Source: Lojkania enalia (lineage: Eukaryota > Ascomycota > Dothideomycetes > Pleosporales). From it: a stretch of 64,000 bases of DNA. Position 1 is the first letter of the stretch; each line of letters starts with the position of its first letter. Shown piece by piece: positions 26,372-38,738 of this stretch. Under the pieces are notes generated by a model, which saw only the letters and a program-made list of their open reading frames with translations, searched no databases and was not told where the DNA came from. The DNA lies in assembly GCA_010094045.1 (NCBI GenBank), contig ML986656.1:25238-89237 (forward strand). Direction: 5' to 3'. Made by a program: the position numbers and the translations under genes.

Positions 26372-29300
26372 CTAAGCTTAGTAGTAGATAGATCTTATTA
26401 GTTAGACTAGAAACTAGTTATATAATATAGTCTTAGGCTTACAGAATCGTTTACTATTTTTAGTAAGAGGTCTTAAACAGGCCTAAAGATAAAGAGCTAT
26501 AATAGACTTGTATAAGGTTAATAATATACCTATTAGTTTTTACTATTTATAGTAATATAAATTCCTTAAATAGGTCATACCCTTAGAATACTTAACTATC
26601 TAACTTAACCGCCTTTTATAAATTATTACCATCTCTATATATTAGATATAGTATAACTATATAGGCTCTAATCCCCTTAATAGTCTAGCGTGTAGTACTA
26701 GGAAAGTAAAAGCTAAAGGTATATAATAACTATATATATATATAAGCCTAGTTCGCGTAAGCTTATATAATAAATAAAAGGGGTTAAATATATACTAGAA
26801 AAACTCTATAGCAGCTGTCGGTTTCGGGCCTAGCTAATAGAGTAGAGTATAGAATTATAGTCGTTCTATATAGCTCGTACAGCGCCGCAATTATATTTAT
26901 AATAATAAAGAGTATTAGTATACTTTTATACTTTCGATTGTTTTACTCTAAGTTCTTATATTAACAAAGTAACCGATATAAAAGTACTGTAGAAATAAGT
27001 AGTTCTATAATAAGAGAAGAGAGAACTACCAATTCGTATATAAAAAATATCTTTGTCTTTTTATTCTAGATAAGAAGGCTTAACGAATCTCGTATTAGGG
27101 GGTTTTTAAGATAGAAGACAACATCGCGTGCGGTTAAGAGGATAATCGTTATATATAGTAGATACGTAATAGGAGGGGTTATAGATAAGGTACGAAGATA
27201 GCGGGTAAGCTATTTATACTACGAGTTAATAAGTCGATGGGTTCTAATAGAGGTTTTTATATTTGTACTAACGATCAACTAGAGGGTATATATAATAGAT
27301 AGATCTATCTAGTTAAACCAGCTAGTAGAGGTAATTATTATCGTAACTACTATTATATTATTTACAAGTAAGGTAGCTTAAGCGAGGTTAAATATAGTAG
27401 CTAAAGCTCTCTTCTAGGGCCTACCTACTCTAGGGATCTTATTTATCTCGTTCGTTCTATGCGACTTAACATTCTAGTATATAAGTCTAACGCTTATAAT
27501 TAGTCTAACTAAGAAACAAATAATATAAGTAATAAGAATAGTATATACTATTTTAAAGAGGAGATAAGTTGTAGAGATAAGTTGCGGAAAATTCGACTAG
27601 CTGTAGTTTAAATAGTACTTATATACTATACGCTTTAGTCTTTTATCTACCTTATATACTTAACTAGTCTATCTAATCTTTTTTAAGGCTAGGCTATAAT
27701 GGAAGTACTATATAAATAAGGCCTTACTAGTATCTTAACGTAGTAATTATAACTATTAATAGTAGCTCTCTAGTACAGCTAAATATAGCGTTAGTTAATA
27801 AGAATAGCTAGGGACTATTATTAAATCGGGGCTACTATAGCCTTATAGTACGTTTGCTGCGCCTGGAAGTATACTATACTAAAAGGTAAGAAGGCTTATC
27901 CTCTTATTTATAAAACCGTAGAGGATAATAGTAGAAATGTTATTATTATATAAATAGAGGATCCTAAGTATTTATATTTAATTCTAACCAGTTAAATAGC
28001 GTTAATAAATACTATAGATAGATAGAAGTCTATATCTTAGTAGTTATAAGTATTTACTAACTCTTATATTACCTGCGGTACAGTATTACTAATATTAGAG
28101 ATAGGCTGAGGTTATAAATTAATTTAACTACCTCCCTTAATCTACGGTCTTAGATGTCTAGTAACTTCCCCGTCGAGAAATCCGTATAAATATACCCTAG
28201 GATATAGCGTTAAGGTATAGCTATTAGTAAGATATCACCGTAGTAGTATAAGATAATAATTATATTAGATAAAGGCCTATAAACTACTAGATTTAGCCTT
28301 ATAAATTATATAGAAGAGGGTTTATAAAGTATATAATTACTTAAAAGCCCTAGCTAAGACTTCTATATAGCTTTATACTCGTCTTAATAAGTGTAGGGCT
28401 TATAGTATAAGGATATAGCTTTAGCTACGCAAACTTTAAGCTTTATACTACTAGAATAAGATACTAGATATATTCTAGGGTATAAGTATATTCTTATAAT
28501 TAGGTAGATATTATTTATATAAAGCTATTAGGACTAGTTATAAATATTTCCGCCTTAAAATATATAATATAAGAGTTATACACCTATTATAGCAGTATTA
28601 AAACGTAATATTAATACAGCTTACATCTTCCTAACTATAGGTATATAATATATTTAAGGCGTAGAAGTCTACTTTAAACTCTTCTATTAGCTGAATAATA
28701 GAGAGCTAGATATAAAGGAGCTTTATACCTTCTAAACGATATTCTTTAAGCTATCTATTTCCCTAAGAAGTATTAGTTTCTATTAGCATCCTTTTAATAA
28801 TAAGTAACTTTAGTACTACTATTAGGAATTCCCCATCCTATATTAGAATATAGTACGTACGAATATCTCTACTTTCTAGGGAACTACTAACTATATTTAG
28901 AATATATTATAAGAAGCTAATCCTAAGGGTTTTCTTAAAGCGGTTAATATAACTATATAGGCGTATAATTCTTCTTATACTATTTAGTCCGTTTCTAATA
29001 TAATTAGGATATCTAGCTAATACTAGAATGCAAAGATAATAAAAGTTGCGGTAAAAGAAATGTAGAGAAAAAGAGTACGAAATACTTAAACGCGAGAGAG
29101 AGACCTTCTCTATATAGCCTACTTAGTAAGTTATTTCGAAGTGCTTTTAAAATCTAGCTTATACTGTTAGATGCGATAGAGATAGCTATCTTAGTTATTT
29201 ATCTTAGCTATAAACTTAGTATTTTAGAAGAGTATAACTACTATATTATAAGCTATCTTAGGGAGTTAGATAATAGGTTTAATAACCTAAGAATTAAATG

Positions 29301-30574
29301 TAATAAAAATAGAGATACTATTTAGAGACTCTAAGACGAAATTTACTATTTAAAGATAGAAAGTAATAAAACTAAAGTAGATAAAAGAGTTAGAAATATT
29401 AGAGATAAGGTCGAGAAACCTAGAAAGAGAGTACGTAGAGCTTAAGGATGGGAATAGTATAATAGAAATAGCAGCTTTATAGGGTGTGTTTTATTTATAT
29501 TATTAGCTGGAATAAAGTTTATAGATTAAATTTAGAAACTATAAGTAGAGTAGTAAGAATAGAAGAAAGGTATATTCTAATATATATAGGTATACGAAAG
29601 TAAGGCTAAAATATATATTAGGAGTAGACTAATTAGTTAATAGTAAACTATATAACTGTAGCTGTCCTAGGCTTATAGAAATAGGCTTTTAATTCCTATT
29701 CCTTAAAGGTCTATCGCTAAGTTAGCCCGATGCTAAAAACGAATTCTATAAGATGTTATATACTTATAGGAGGAGGTATAGTTTAACTATATAATATATT
29801 AGTAAATAAAATATAATTAGGGTATTTAGCTGTTTATCTAGTAGGAGGTAGCTAACTATATCCTATTATTTCTCTCCTATCCTTCCTTTAGATTTCCAGG
29901 TTTTACCTTATACTATACTATATTCTAATTATAGAGGAATTCCCTTTTTACTTATAAATCTATATATTTATAGTAATAGTACGATCTAGACCTACCGTAT
30001 AAAGTATATTTATTTATTTTACCTTAACGGTTAAACGTATATTAGGGAAGAGTTAATATAATTTTCCTTAAGTCGAGTTTTATTAGGCGGAATAGCCTAG
30101 AAAGTATTATTTAAATTAACTATAGTAAGCGTAAATTACTTACTATTAAGGTATAAGATAGTAGGCTAACAGTAATTTATTCGGAAATGCTAGAGTATAA
30201 ACCGTATAATAGTAGAAGAGTAGATATTAATTTAACGTTAGATAAGGGAAAACGTACTAATTAGATAGAGCCCTAAATTAGCCCTAAATAGAGATCCCTA
30301 TTATAGTTTACGTTCTGCCCGAGATAGTTATAGTAAGTACTACTACTTCTAATTTAAGAAAACCCTATTTCAACTCTTAATAAAGTCCAAATTTAACTAC
30401 TATATAAAAAGCTATATTTGTACTATATACTAGCAATTCTACTATTTAGTTTAGCAGGCGTACTTTAAAATATATTAAGAATAGTCGCTTATATATTACG
30501 TCTAAATTAATAACGTCCGTCTATTAGTAGTAGAAAACTACCTATTCTGGAAAATATAAGAGGTACTTTAACTT

Positions 30575-30579
30575 TAAGC
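30575..30579. repeat. Target-site duplication TAAGC, left
   Basis: These five bases precede LTR2 and are repeated exactly at 38734-38738, directly after LTR3. This is the usual 5-bp duplication of Ty3/Gypsy integration. Confidence 0.85.
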
Positions 30580-30859
30580 TGTAATAGTATAGGTAAGATA
30601 ATAGGTCTAAATGCGGTATAAATCTACTTAGAGGTATATAGGAGTATGTAGGGGATTAGAAACCTGGGAATTCTATTAATACCTATAGGCCTTATACGAA
30701 AGGATATAGAAGAACTATTAAGCTACTTATAAGGGAGTGTATAACTATATACGGAAGGGAAAAAGGGGTAGAACTAGGGGTAGAATAAGATAAGTAAAAA
30801 GTTTTGGGATAAGATTATATATAAAGCTTTTCGTAGAACAATTTCTTTATATTATTATA
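30580..30859 (-). repeat. Gypsy LTR2 (280 bp), 3' LTR of inner copy
   Basis: It starts TGTAATAGTATAGGTAAG and ends CTTTATATTATTATA. It keeps the segment TTTTGGGATAAGATTATATA that is deleted in LTR1 and LTR4, and so pairs with LTR3. Confidence 0.9.
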
Positions 30860-32059
30860 CTACCCCCCTTCTTATAAGCTAATAGTCTCTATCTACGCTA
30901 GTTCGGGAGGGAATTGGGGCTATTATAAATAGGTTCTAGTATAAAGAAATTTCTTTAAGAAGGTATTTACCAGTAAAAGCTAATATGCGTAGTTGCTTAT
31001 AGAGATACGTTTATTAATATAATATTAAGTAAGGTTTTTGCGGTAAGTATAATTAACCTATATATCGGCTAGTAACTACTATTATAATAGTTTATTAATA
31101 TTACAATTTCGTCGCGTATAGTAATAAGCGTTTACTAGCCTTAGTATATTACTAGATTACTATTAACTAAGCTTTCTTAACTAAATAATAACTTCTACTC
31201 CGTACGTATTATTACACGTCTCTAGAACCGTTAATTATTAAAGTATTATTAACGCTTTATAGAAAAATTAATTAATATACTACTCCGCCCGCCTTTTAAA
31301 GCCTCTTTAAAAGCCTTCTAGATTATCTACCTTTAGGTTACGTACGCGCTCGCCTATAAGCGGTATATAATATTTTTCTTTCAGTCTCTAAAATTAAAAA
31401 AATGCGAGTATTATACCTTATAAAATAAAAAGTATAACCCTGTATAAATCGTATTTAATACTAGTAGAATACTTACTACTAATATATTTATAAATCCCCT
31501 CCTACTATAAGGAGGAGTTTCTAGTCCTCTGGGGCTATCTTAAACTATAGGCGGCGGCCTAATACGCAGGAGATAAAGAGGATAAAAAAGTAGCTTTTAA
31601 GGCTGTTTTAGAGTCCGCTTACAGCCTAGTACTTATAGCCTAGATTATAAAAAGTTAGAAAGATAGCCTTTCTACAGCTAGTATCTAGGTAGCTTTATTC
31701 TACTAGGGTACTAAATTACTCTATCAGGTTTCAGCCTTAGAGGTTTTAATATCTAGCCTTTAAGCTAATATTGCAGCGCTTTTAGGCGGTTAAAAATAAG
31801 GTAGAAGAGGTTTAGAAGGAGTCCGGAGGGAAAAAAGGGGAAGGAGGGTAGAGGAGGAGAGGACTAGAGAGGTATCTAACAGTCTACTATTAGACCCTCC
31901 GGATTCTATAGAGGAGTAATTTTAGGCCTATACTTTAGTTTTTAAATCTACTACTCAACTCTTATATATTATTATCTACCAGGTAATTTATATTCTCTAT
32001 ACTATCCTTATATATCTTAATCTATTTAGTTAGGGCTCTTAGGGGTTCTAGCTAATTTA

Positions 32060-32270
32060 GATACTTATTATAAAAAGCTTTTAGCTTATAAGGCGAACCT
32101 ATAAAATTTAAAGCTTTATACTAGACCGGGTTAAGATTATATCCTACCTATTTTATACGGTATTTAAGGGTCTTATAATACAGCTTACTAGCTAGTATTT
32201 CCTTAACCTCCTACTCTTCTACCCTCTTAATAGCAATAGCGGGTGGTTTCGGAGCTTCTTACCCTAGTAG
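32060..32270 (-). pseudogene. Integrase chromodomain of inner chromovirus
   Basis: The minus strand reads R-V-E-E-x-E-V-K-E-I-L-A-S-K, then L-K-Y-R-I-K-x-V-G-Y-N-L, then Y-K-A-L-N-F-I-G-S-P, then a K-Y-P-N-x-L-E-P tail. This is the chromodomain plus C-terminal extension found at the end of fungal chromovirus integrases. TAG codons sit where conserved W and Q residues belong (K-W-x-G-Y). In active elements it guides integration to heterochromatin, matching the nested insertion pattern seen here. Confidence 0.8.
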
Positions 32271-32574
32271 AAGGTTCTAGGAGTTCTTATATAGTAGGTT
32301 TAGTGCGAAGATATTATATATTCTCGACCCTAGGGGTAGCTATAGATAGTATAAGTTTTCAACCTATTCTAGTACTTTAAAAGGGCTCTTCTATTAATCG
32401 GATAGCTTTTAGCTCGGTCTCTAAACTGTAAAATTCTTAGTATTTAAGTAGACTATATTACTAATCTACTAATTAATTAGTTACTAGTAATAGTTAATAA
32501 TAGATTATATATAATCTTAAGCCTTTTTAATATTAGCCTTTACGGTTTCCTAGGCTGTATATATATAAGTTACT

Positions 32575-33395
32575 AGAGCTAAAATATCTTTATAATTTAA
32601 TTTATCTATTATAGTAATAGAATTAATAGAATATTTCTAATCCTAACTCTAATAAGACTTAAATCCGTATAGGATCTAATACAGGGATATTCTAATAGTT
32701 ATATAGAGTAGAGTTGCTTATACTCGGTCGATTATAGGTAATAGAGAACTCTAGTTATTTTAGTAGAAGGATACGAAAGGGCGCAGTCTCTAATTAATAT
32801 ACTTGTTTATAATCTTTATCTATCTGTTAGTCTCTTTATAATAAGTAGTAGATAGTTTAATCTTTACGCCTAAAATATAGCAGAATTTAGACTAGAAACT
32901 GGATATAAACTAAGGTCTTTAGTCTAAAATAATAGTTTTAGGCGTATAACTAAAGTAGTATACTTATTAAATAAACAATTTAGCTATTCCCCTTACGTTA
33001 ATTATACGATAGTAGGGGATAAATACCGCTTATTTAGACAGGCGATCAATTACTACTATAATCTAATTATATCCGGACTTATCTATAGAAAAATTCTTAA
33101 AGTTAATATATAGGTACTATATTAGTTAATTTAGTATAGAAAGTAGGTGGATAAAACCTAGGGTTCAGGTTTATATTAAATAAGCTTTATAGTATAGGAT
33201 ATAATTCTGTATATATCGTTTATAAATAGCCTCTATACCCTTCTAATAGTACTTCTAGGATAGTAACTAATAGATTTTAGTAGTACTTAGGTGTGCGGAA
33301 GATACTTAGTTATAAGCCTCTTATATAAGTTATATATAAAGGCCTGAATCTAATAGAATATATAAGCGATTATTATAGAGGAGTAGTCTATTCTC
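32575..33395. repeat. 821-bp segment identical to 33536-34356 (assembly overlap)
   Basis: This end of the left contig appears base for base again after the N gap with an offset of 961. In every stretch compared the two are identical. Independent copies of this family differ at many sites because RIP mutates each separately. The most likely explanation is that both contigs contain the same genomic stretch. Confidence 0.85.
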
Positions 33396-33535
33396 NNNNN
33401 NNNNNNNNNNNNNNNNNNNNNNNNNNNNNNNNNNNNNNNNNNNNNNNNNNNNNNNNNNNNNNNNNNNNNNNNNNNNNNNNNNNNNNNNNNNNNNNNNNNN
33501 NNNNNNNNNNNNNNNNNNNNNNNNNNNNNNNNNNN
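33396..33535. other. Assembly gap (140 N), probably false
   Basis: The gap is flanked by the same 821-bp sequence on both sides. Merging the overlap removes 961 bp and leaves one continuous integrase-RT region. Confidence 0.85.
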
Positions 33536-33949
33536 AGAGCTAAAATATCTTTATAATTTAATTTATCTATTATAGTAATAGAATTAATAGAATATTTCTA
33601 ATCCTAACTCTAATAAGACTTAAATCCGTATAGGATCTAATACAGGGATATTCTAATAGTTATATAGAGTAGAGTTGCTTATACTCGGTCGATTATAGGT
33701 AATAGAGAACTCTAGTTATTTTAGTAGAAGGATACGAAAGGGCGCAGTCTCTAATTAATATACTTGTTTATAATCTTTATCTATCTGTTAGTCTCTTTAT
33801 AATAAGTAGTAGATAGTTTAATCTTTACGCCTAAAATATAGCAGAATTTAGACTAGAAACTGGATATAAACTAAGGTCTTTAGTCTAAAATAATAGTTTT
33901 AGGCGTATAACTAAAGTAGTATACTTATTAAATAAACAATTTAGCTATT

Positions 33950-34310
33950 CCCCTTACGTTAATTATACGATAGTAGGGGATAAATACCGCTTATTTAGAC
34001 AGGCGATCAATTACTACTATAATCTAATTATATCCGGACTTATCTATAGAAAAATTCTTAAAGTTAATATATAGGTACTATATTAGTTAATTTAGTATAG
34101 AAAGTAGGTGGATAAAACCTAGGGTTCAGGTTTATATTAAATAAGCTTTATAGTATAGGATATAATTCTGTATATATCGTTTATAAATAGCCTCTATACC
34201 CTTCTAATAGTACTTCTAGGATAGTAACTAATAGATTTTAGTAGTACTTAGGTGTGCGGAAGATACTTAGTTATAAGCCTCTTATATAAGTTATATATAA
34301 AGGCCTGAAT
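33950..34310 (-). pseudogene. Integrase zinc-binding/catalytic region of inner chromovirus
   Basis: Minus-strand reading gives L-S-T-T-K-I-Y-x-L-L, then K-R-Y-I-Q-N-Y-I-L-Y, then the I-P-x-x-P spacer region, then Y-N-x-I-I-V-V-I-D-R-L-S-K. These are the H-H-C-C zinc-binding block (C-x-x-C now Y-x-x-Y by G-to-A) and the block with the first catalytic aspartate and V-V-x-D-R-L-S-K of Ty3/Gypsy integrases. The same region is partly repeated before the gap. It is inactive because of stops. Confidence 0.75.
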
Positions 34311-35349
34311 CTAATAGAATATATAAGCGATTATTATAGAGGAGTAGTCTATTCTCTATCTAATACTTATAGAGTAGAAGTATATATTCCTGCGTGAAGG
34401 AGGCTTAGTTTTTCTATAGTAATACGTCGATTAACTCTAAAGAGTCTAGTAATATAACCTACTTCTAGCCTTTAATAATATTTAGTATAGCCGCTTAAAT
34501 TATTATTTAGATAATATAGGACTAGGCTAATTTAGTATTAATTTAGGGGTAAAGTTGATATAGTTTAAATAGAACTCTTAACCGGTTGTTAGTTTAAGCT
34601 ACTTTTAAGTTTTCTACATCTTATTCGCGACGACTAAAGATATCTATTCTAGTATTATTCTTATCTAGAGTATATTTAATTTAGAACTAATACTAAACTA
34701 ATTCTTTAGTCTAATAAACTTAACAAGTATTAAATACCTTTATAGTTATAAAATATTTGAGTAAGTGATAATCGGTATATACTAGAGTTCTAGTAGCTAC
34801 TAAAGTAAGTTCTATCCTCTATTACTTAAACGCAGTAACGATTGCGAATAGTTTCTTATTATAGATCTTCTAGTTTAGTTCCGAACCGGATAAAACCTTA
34901 CTATAGAATACTATAAGGTACTATTTTCCGTCGGGATATTTCTATAATAGTACTCCTATAACTATTTTATTAGAGGTATTAGTTTCTATTTTTATTTCTA
35001 ACGCAGGATTAAAGTAGTAGAGAGTAGGTATACTTAATAGAGCTAACTTTAATTTCTTAAAGGTAATATTATATTCTAAAGTCTATACGAAAGGGGTTAT
35101 AAGGCTCTATAGTATAATAATTAGCTTTATAATATATAAGAATTCCGGTACAAACTATTAATAGAATCTAGTAAAACTTAAGAAGGATTTTACACTTATT
35201 ATAGTAGTAGATAGCTGTTAGTTGCGTAGTACTTCTACCTTCTCTAGATTAATCTTAAGGCCTTTATTTAAGAGAATATAGCTAAGATATTTAGTTCAGG
35301 TAATATAGAATTCGCTCTTCTTAATATTAACTTATAACCCTACTTAATA

Positions 35350-35570
35350 TAATCTCTTAAGAACTTTCTTAATATAGATAGTATATATCGCCTCGTCTTC
35401 TAAGTCGATAAGAATATCGTCTAGATAAGCGATATAGAAGTTATCTAGATAGTTAATTAGTACGTTATTTATATAGCGCTAGTAAGTTACTAGACTATTA
35501 TATAATCTAAAAGGTAGAATTTTATACTTATAGGTTCTATATCGAGTCTAAAAGGTAGTATATTTCTTAA
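35350..35570 (-). pseudogene. Reverse transcriptase active-site region of inner chromovirus
   Basis: On the minus strand, N-F-Y-I-A-Y-L-D-D-I-L-I-D-L-E-D-E-A includes the polymerase active site Y-L-D-D (35416-35427). Downstream comes the Ty3/Gypsy connection with F-Y-x-T...Y-L-S-Y-I-L, then an RNase H start with E-T-N-T-S-N-K. The aspartates survive in this copy. In the outer copy (about 58078-58089) both are changed to N, and in the oldest copy one is. Confidence 0.85.
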
Positions 35571-36994
35571 AACTAGAGTCTATTCTAATCTTATTAAAGG
35601 CTGCACGAATGTTAAACTTAGTAAAAATTACTACCTTAGTAGGCCTAGATAGGAGTTTATCTATATATAGTATTAGATATATATCCTTATAGGTAAGAGT
35701 ATTAAGTTTATAATAATTTATACAGATATATAGGTCGCTATTAGATTTATAGATATAAAGAATTGGAGATATAAAAGGGTTCCGACTCTGCTTAATATAC
35801 CTATACTATAGATTATCTATAATATACTTTTTAGTTGCCTCTAACTCCTTAATATTCTACTTATACAACAGGCTATAACTATTAGAAAGGGGTTCTGTAA
35901 GGATAATCTTATAATTATAAGGGTAGTATTCTAGTAATTAATAAGCTGCAGTTTTACTAAATATATTTTAATATCTATAGTATTTAGATAGTAATTAGAG
36001 ATTTACTAGTACTTTATTTTCAGCCTCGTCTTCTAGCTCTAGAGCTTACTTATCTTTAATCAGCTGCTTAATTTCGTATAGAGATATAGAGAAAAACTCG
36101 TTCTCTTTCCTCTTTATATTAAAGTAGAAAGTATTAGCTAAGATAAGAGCAATAATAGGAGAATAAACTTTCTTTAGATCGGGTTTAGACTTTATTTTAT
36201 ACGGGTATATAAGAGCTCTAAGCTTATTTAGACTATAGGTTATAGAAAACTAATATAGTTTTAGCAGTCTTAATAGACCCTTAATATAATAGATAGTTAG
36301 ACTATAGGACTACTAATACTAGTTCTTTTCCTATAAAGCGTTGCGTCGCCGGATATCTAGCTCTACCTTCTTATTACGTACTAGCTAAGTTAATTATATA
36401 AGAAGAAGAGGTGAAGGATTATAAGTAGTAGGATACTTAGAGGACTATATAATCCGATTTTTATCTATATCTAATAGGAGTTAAAAATAATATAACTATT
36501 TAATACTAATAATACAATCCTAAGTACTTAGATCTATAATAATAAATAGATAGTTTTAGATAGTTCTTCTATTAATTCGCAGGTATAAGCGGATATACTA
36601 ATTAACTAGGGTTTAAATTCGGTCCTAAAAACCTTTAATAGTAATTTTAAAGGGTAAGTACTATATTAATATATATAGGGCTTAGGAGAGTAATCTAGCT
36701 ACTATAGAATTAAGGAATAGAAAGCCTTAAGTACTAGTATTAACAAGGGCGTTTAGTTATATACTAACGCTTTTTAAATATAGAACGGTAGGAATTTAGA
36801 AGTACTTTCCTCTAAATAAATATAATAAATCGATGTTTAATAAATTATACTTACTTAAGCCTAGGATAGAGAGTTTTTCTAGACGTCTCTATTTTCTACC
36901 CAAGAACTATCTAGGTAGTACTTATTTACGTCCAGGAACTCTTCTTTCTTAATCTCCTCTTATTTAACCTCTATCTCTTATATTCTAAGGATTA

Positions 36995-37040
36995 TACATT
37001 TATTTATAAAGTATTCTAGTTTACTATAATTATAGCAATT
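36995..37040 (-). pseudogene. Gag CCHC zinc knuckle of inner chromovirus
   Basis: The minus strand reads C-Y-N-Y-S-K-L-E-Y-F-I-N-K-C, the knuckle C-x2-C-x4-H-x4-C. The second C became Y, G became S, P became L and H became Y. Every change is a C/T or G/A transition. This places gag between here and the 5' LTR at 38454. Confidence 0.8.
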
Positions 37041-38453
37041 TCCTAGAGTTGTATACCTTTTAGGTGCGGAAGTCTTACTAGGTTATTAGGGAGCGATTAT
37101 AGTAGAACGAGGTGTTAATACTAGAGTAGATTGGGGTAGTATTAGATTATAGATTACTTTAGATAAACTTTTAAAAGCCTTCTAGTACTAATCTAAATTT
37201 ATTTTAGCTACAACTTATAGGCTAACAGTTTATTCCAGGAGGTTAGAAACGCTCCTCCTTTCTATATTATAGGCTATTAAGTAGGCGACTATAGTATTAA
37301 AGGAGTTTTTCTATATAAGCTTAAAGTTAAAGTTTAATATTCTTAGGCTGGGGAGAATCTTATCCTATAGGTAGAAGAACTATTTAGATTAGGGTACGGA
37401 TCCTCTAATAACTATACTAATAAAGCGAGCTTTAAAAGTTAGGAATACTTTTCCCTTATTTATCCTTAGGACTTAAAACGCCTGTTACGCCTCTATCTCT
37501 TTATTACCTATAATAAAATATAATTGTAGAAGTAAAATTATTTCTTCAGCATTTTTAAACTAATACTAGTCTAATTTAGCTAGGTATTTTAGCTCTAGAT
37601 ACTCTTTCGCAGTACTAGAGGTATATCTCTATATTAATACTATATATATACGCTCTATCTAATAGTAATCTATATTAATCTTAAGTTAGTCTAGGATTAA
37701 GGCTTACTATTATTTAAATATAGGTTTATTACTATCTATAAAGCTTTCGATCTTAGGCGTACGTTTAATAAGGTAGGCTTAAGGGGGCTTAGGGGTAGTT
37801 AAGAGGTTTTTTACTAGAGGAGTTATAAAAGTTTCTTAGTATATTATTAGTTCTAATTCGGTAGTTTATAGAGGTTAATTAGAATTAACAGTTCTCTATT
37901 ATATTAAGTATATAATCTCCTCTTATAAAATTACGATTTATTCCTTAAGGGTTTATTTACTCTAATTTCCCTCTAAATTAGATAGGTTCTTTATTATAGG
38001 CCTTATAAAGAGGGGTCCGCCTGTCGCAGGGCCCCCTATAGGAGGTAATAGTTGTTCTATACGCGTAGATAGAAGCTTACTCTTACTATAACTTATACAT
38101 ATATCGGTTCTAGTATAGAAATTAGAAGGTAAATTATAGTTAGATATCGGCGGTTGCTTCTAATTCTAATAGGTTATTAGTAGTCTCTAAGTTTTTACCT
38201 AGGCGTACTCTATATAGCTTTTCTAAAAGTAATCCTAATTGTAGGGGATAGGAAGTTCTAAACCTAAAAGCTTCGGTTAATAGAAGGTTTTTAAGATCCT
38301 ATCTAGATAACTAAATAATTTAATATAATAATATATAAGTATTATAATCTAAACTAAATTAGGTGTATTTTAGACTTAGATATATTTAAATAAACAATTG
38401 ATGCGATATTATTAAAGAGGCTATTACTAGTAGTATTAAGTTCTTCTATATAA

Positions 38454-38733
38454 TATAACAGTATAGGTAAGATAATAGGTCTAAATATAGTATAAATCTA
38501 CTTAGAAGTATATAAGAATATATAGAAGATTAGGGACCTGGGAATTCTATTAACACCTATAGGCCTTATACGAAAGGATATAGAAGAACTACTAAGCTAC
38601 TTATAAGGGAGTATATAACTATATATAGAAGGGAAAAAGGGGTAGAACTGGGGGTAGAATAAGATAAGCGAAAAGCTTTAGGATAAGGTTATATATAAAG
38701 CTTTTCATGGAACGATTTCTTTATATTATTACA
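38454..38733 (-). repeat. Gypsy LTR3 (280 bp), 5' LTR of inner copy
   Basis: It starts TATAACAGTATAGGTAAG and ends TTTATATTATTACA, the best-preserved terminus of the family. It pairs with LTR2 by length and by the retained internal 20 bp. Confidence 0.9.
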
Positions 38734-38738
38734 TAAGC
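38734..38738. repeat. Target-site duplication TAAGC, right
   Basis: This is an exact copy of 30575-30579, immediately after LTR3. Confidence 0.85.

Larger units (their letters stand above)
20859..30579. other. Long RIPed stretch, no gene identified
   Basis: This is 9.7 kb of TpA-saturated sequence. It includes an oligo-T/A stretch at about 24130-24170, an AGCT-rich patch at 25590-25880 and a TA microsatellite at about 26345-26370. Coding traces exist on the plus strand (for example 24290-24660), but no protein family could be named from reading. LINE or other transposon remains are possible. No reverse-transcriptase active-site box was spotted. Confidence 0.3.
30580..38733 (-). mobile_element. 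Ty3/Gypsy chromovirus, full-length inner copy (RIPed)
   Basis: The element has 280-bp LTRs at both ends and a TAAGC target duplication. On the minus strand the order is 5' LTR (38454-38733), gag with one CCHC knuckle (about 36995-37040), protease/RT (Y-L-D-D intact at 35416-35427), RNase H (about 34800-35050), integrase with zinc-binding and catalytic parts (about 33950-34310) and a C-terminal chromodomain (about 32060-32270), then 3' LTR (30580-30859). Assembled length is 8154 bp. An 821-bp stretch is duplicated around the N gap, so the true length is probably about 7.2 kb. It is RIPed but keeps more CpG and fewer TpA than the outer copies, which fits a younger insertion. Confidence 0.9.

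Noticed and set aside
32575..34356. True tandem duplication inside the inner Gypsy
   Set aside because: Perfect identity in RIPed DNA and the N gap between the copies point to unmerged overlapping contigs.
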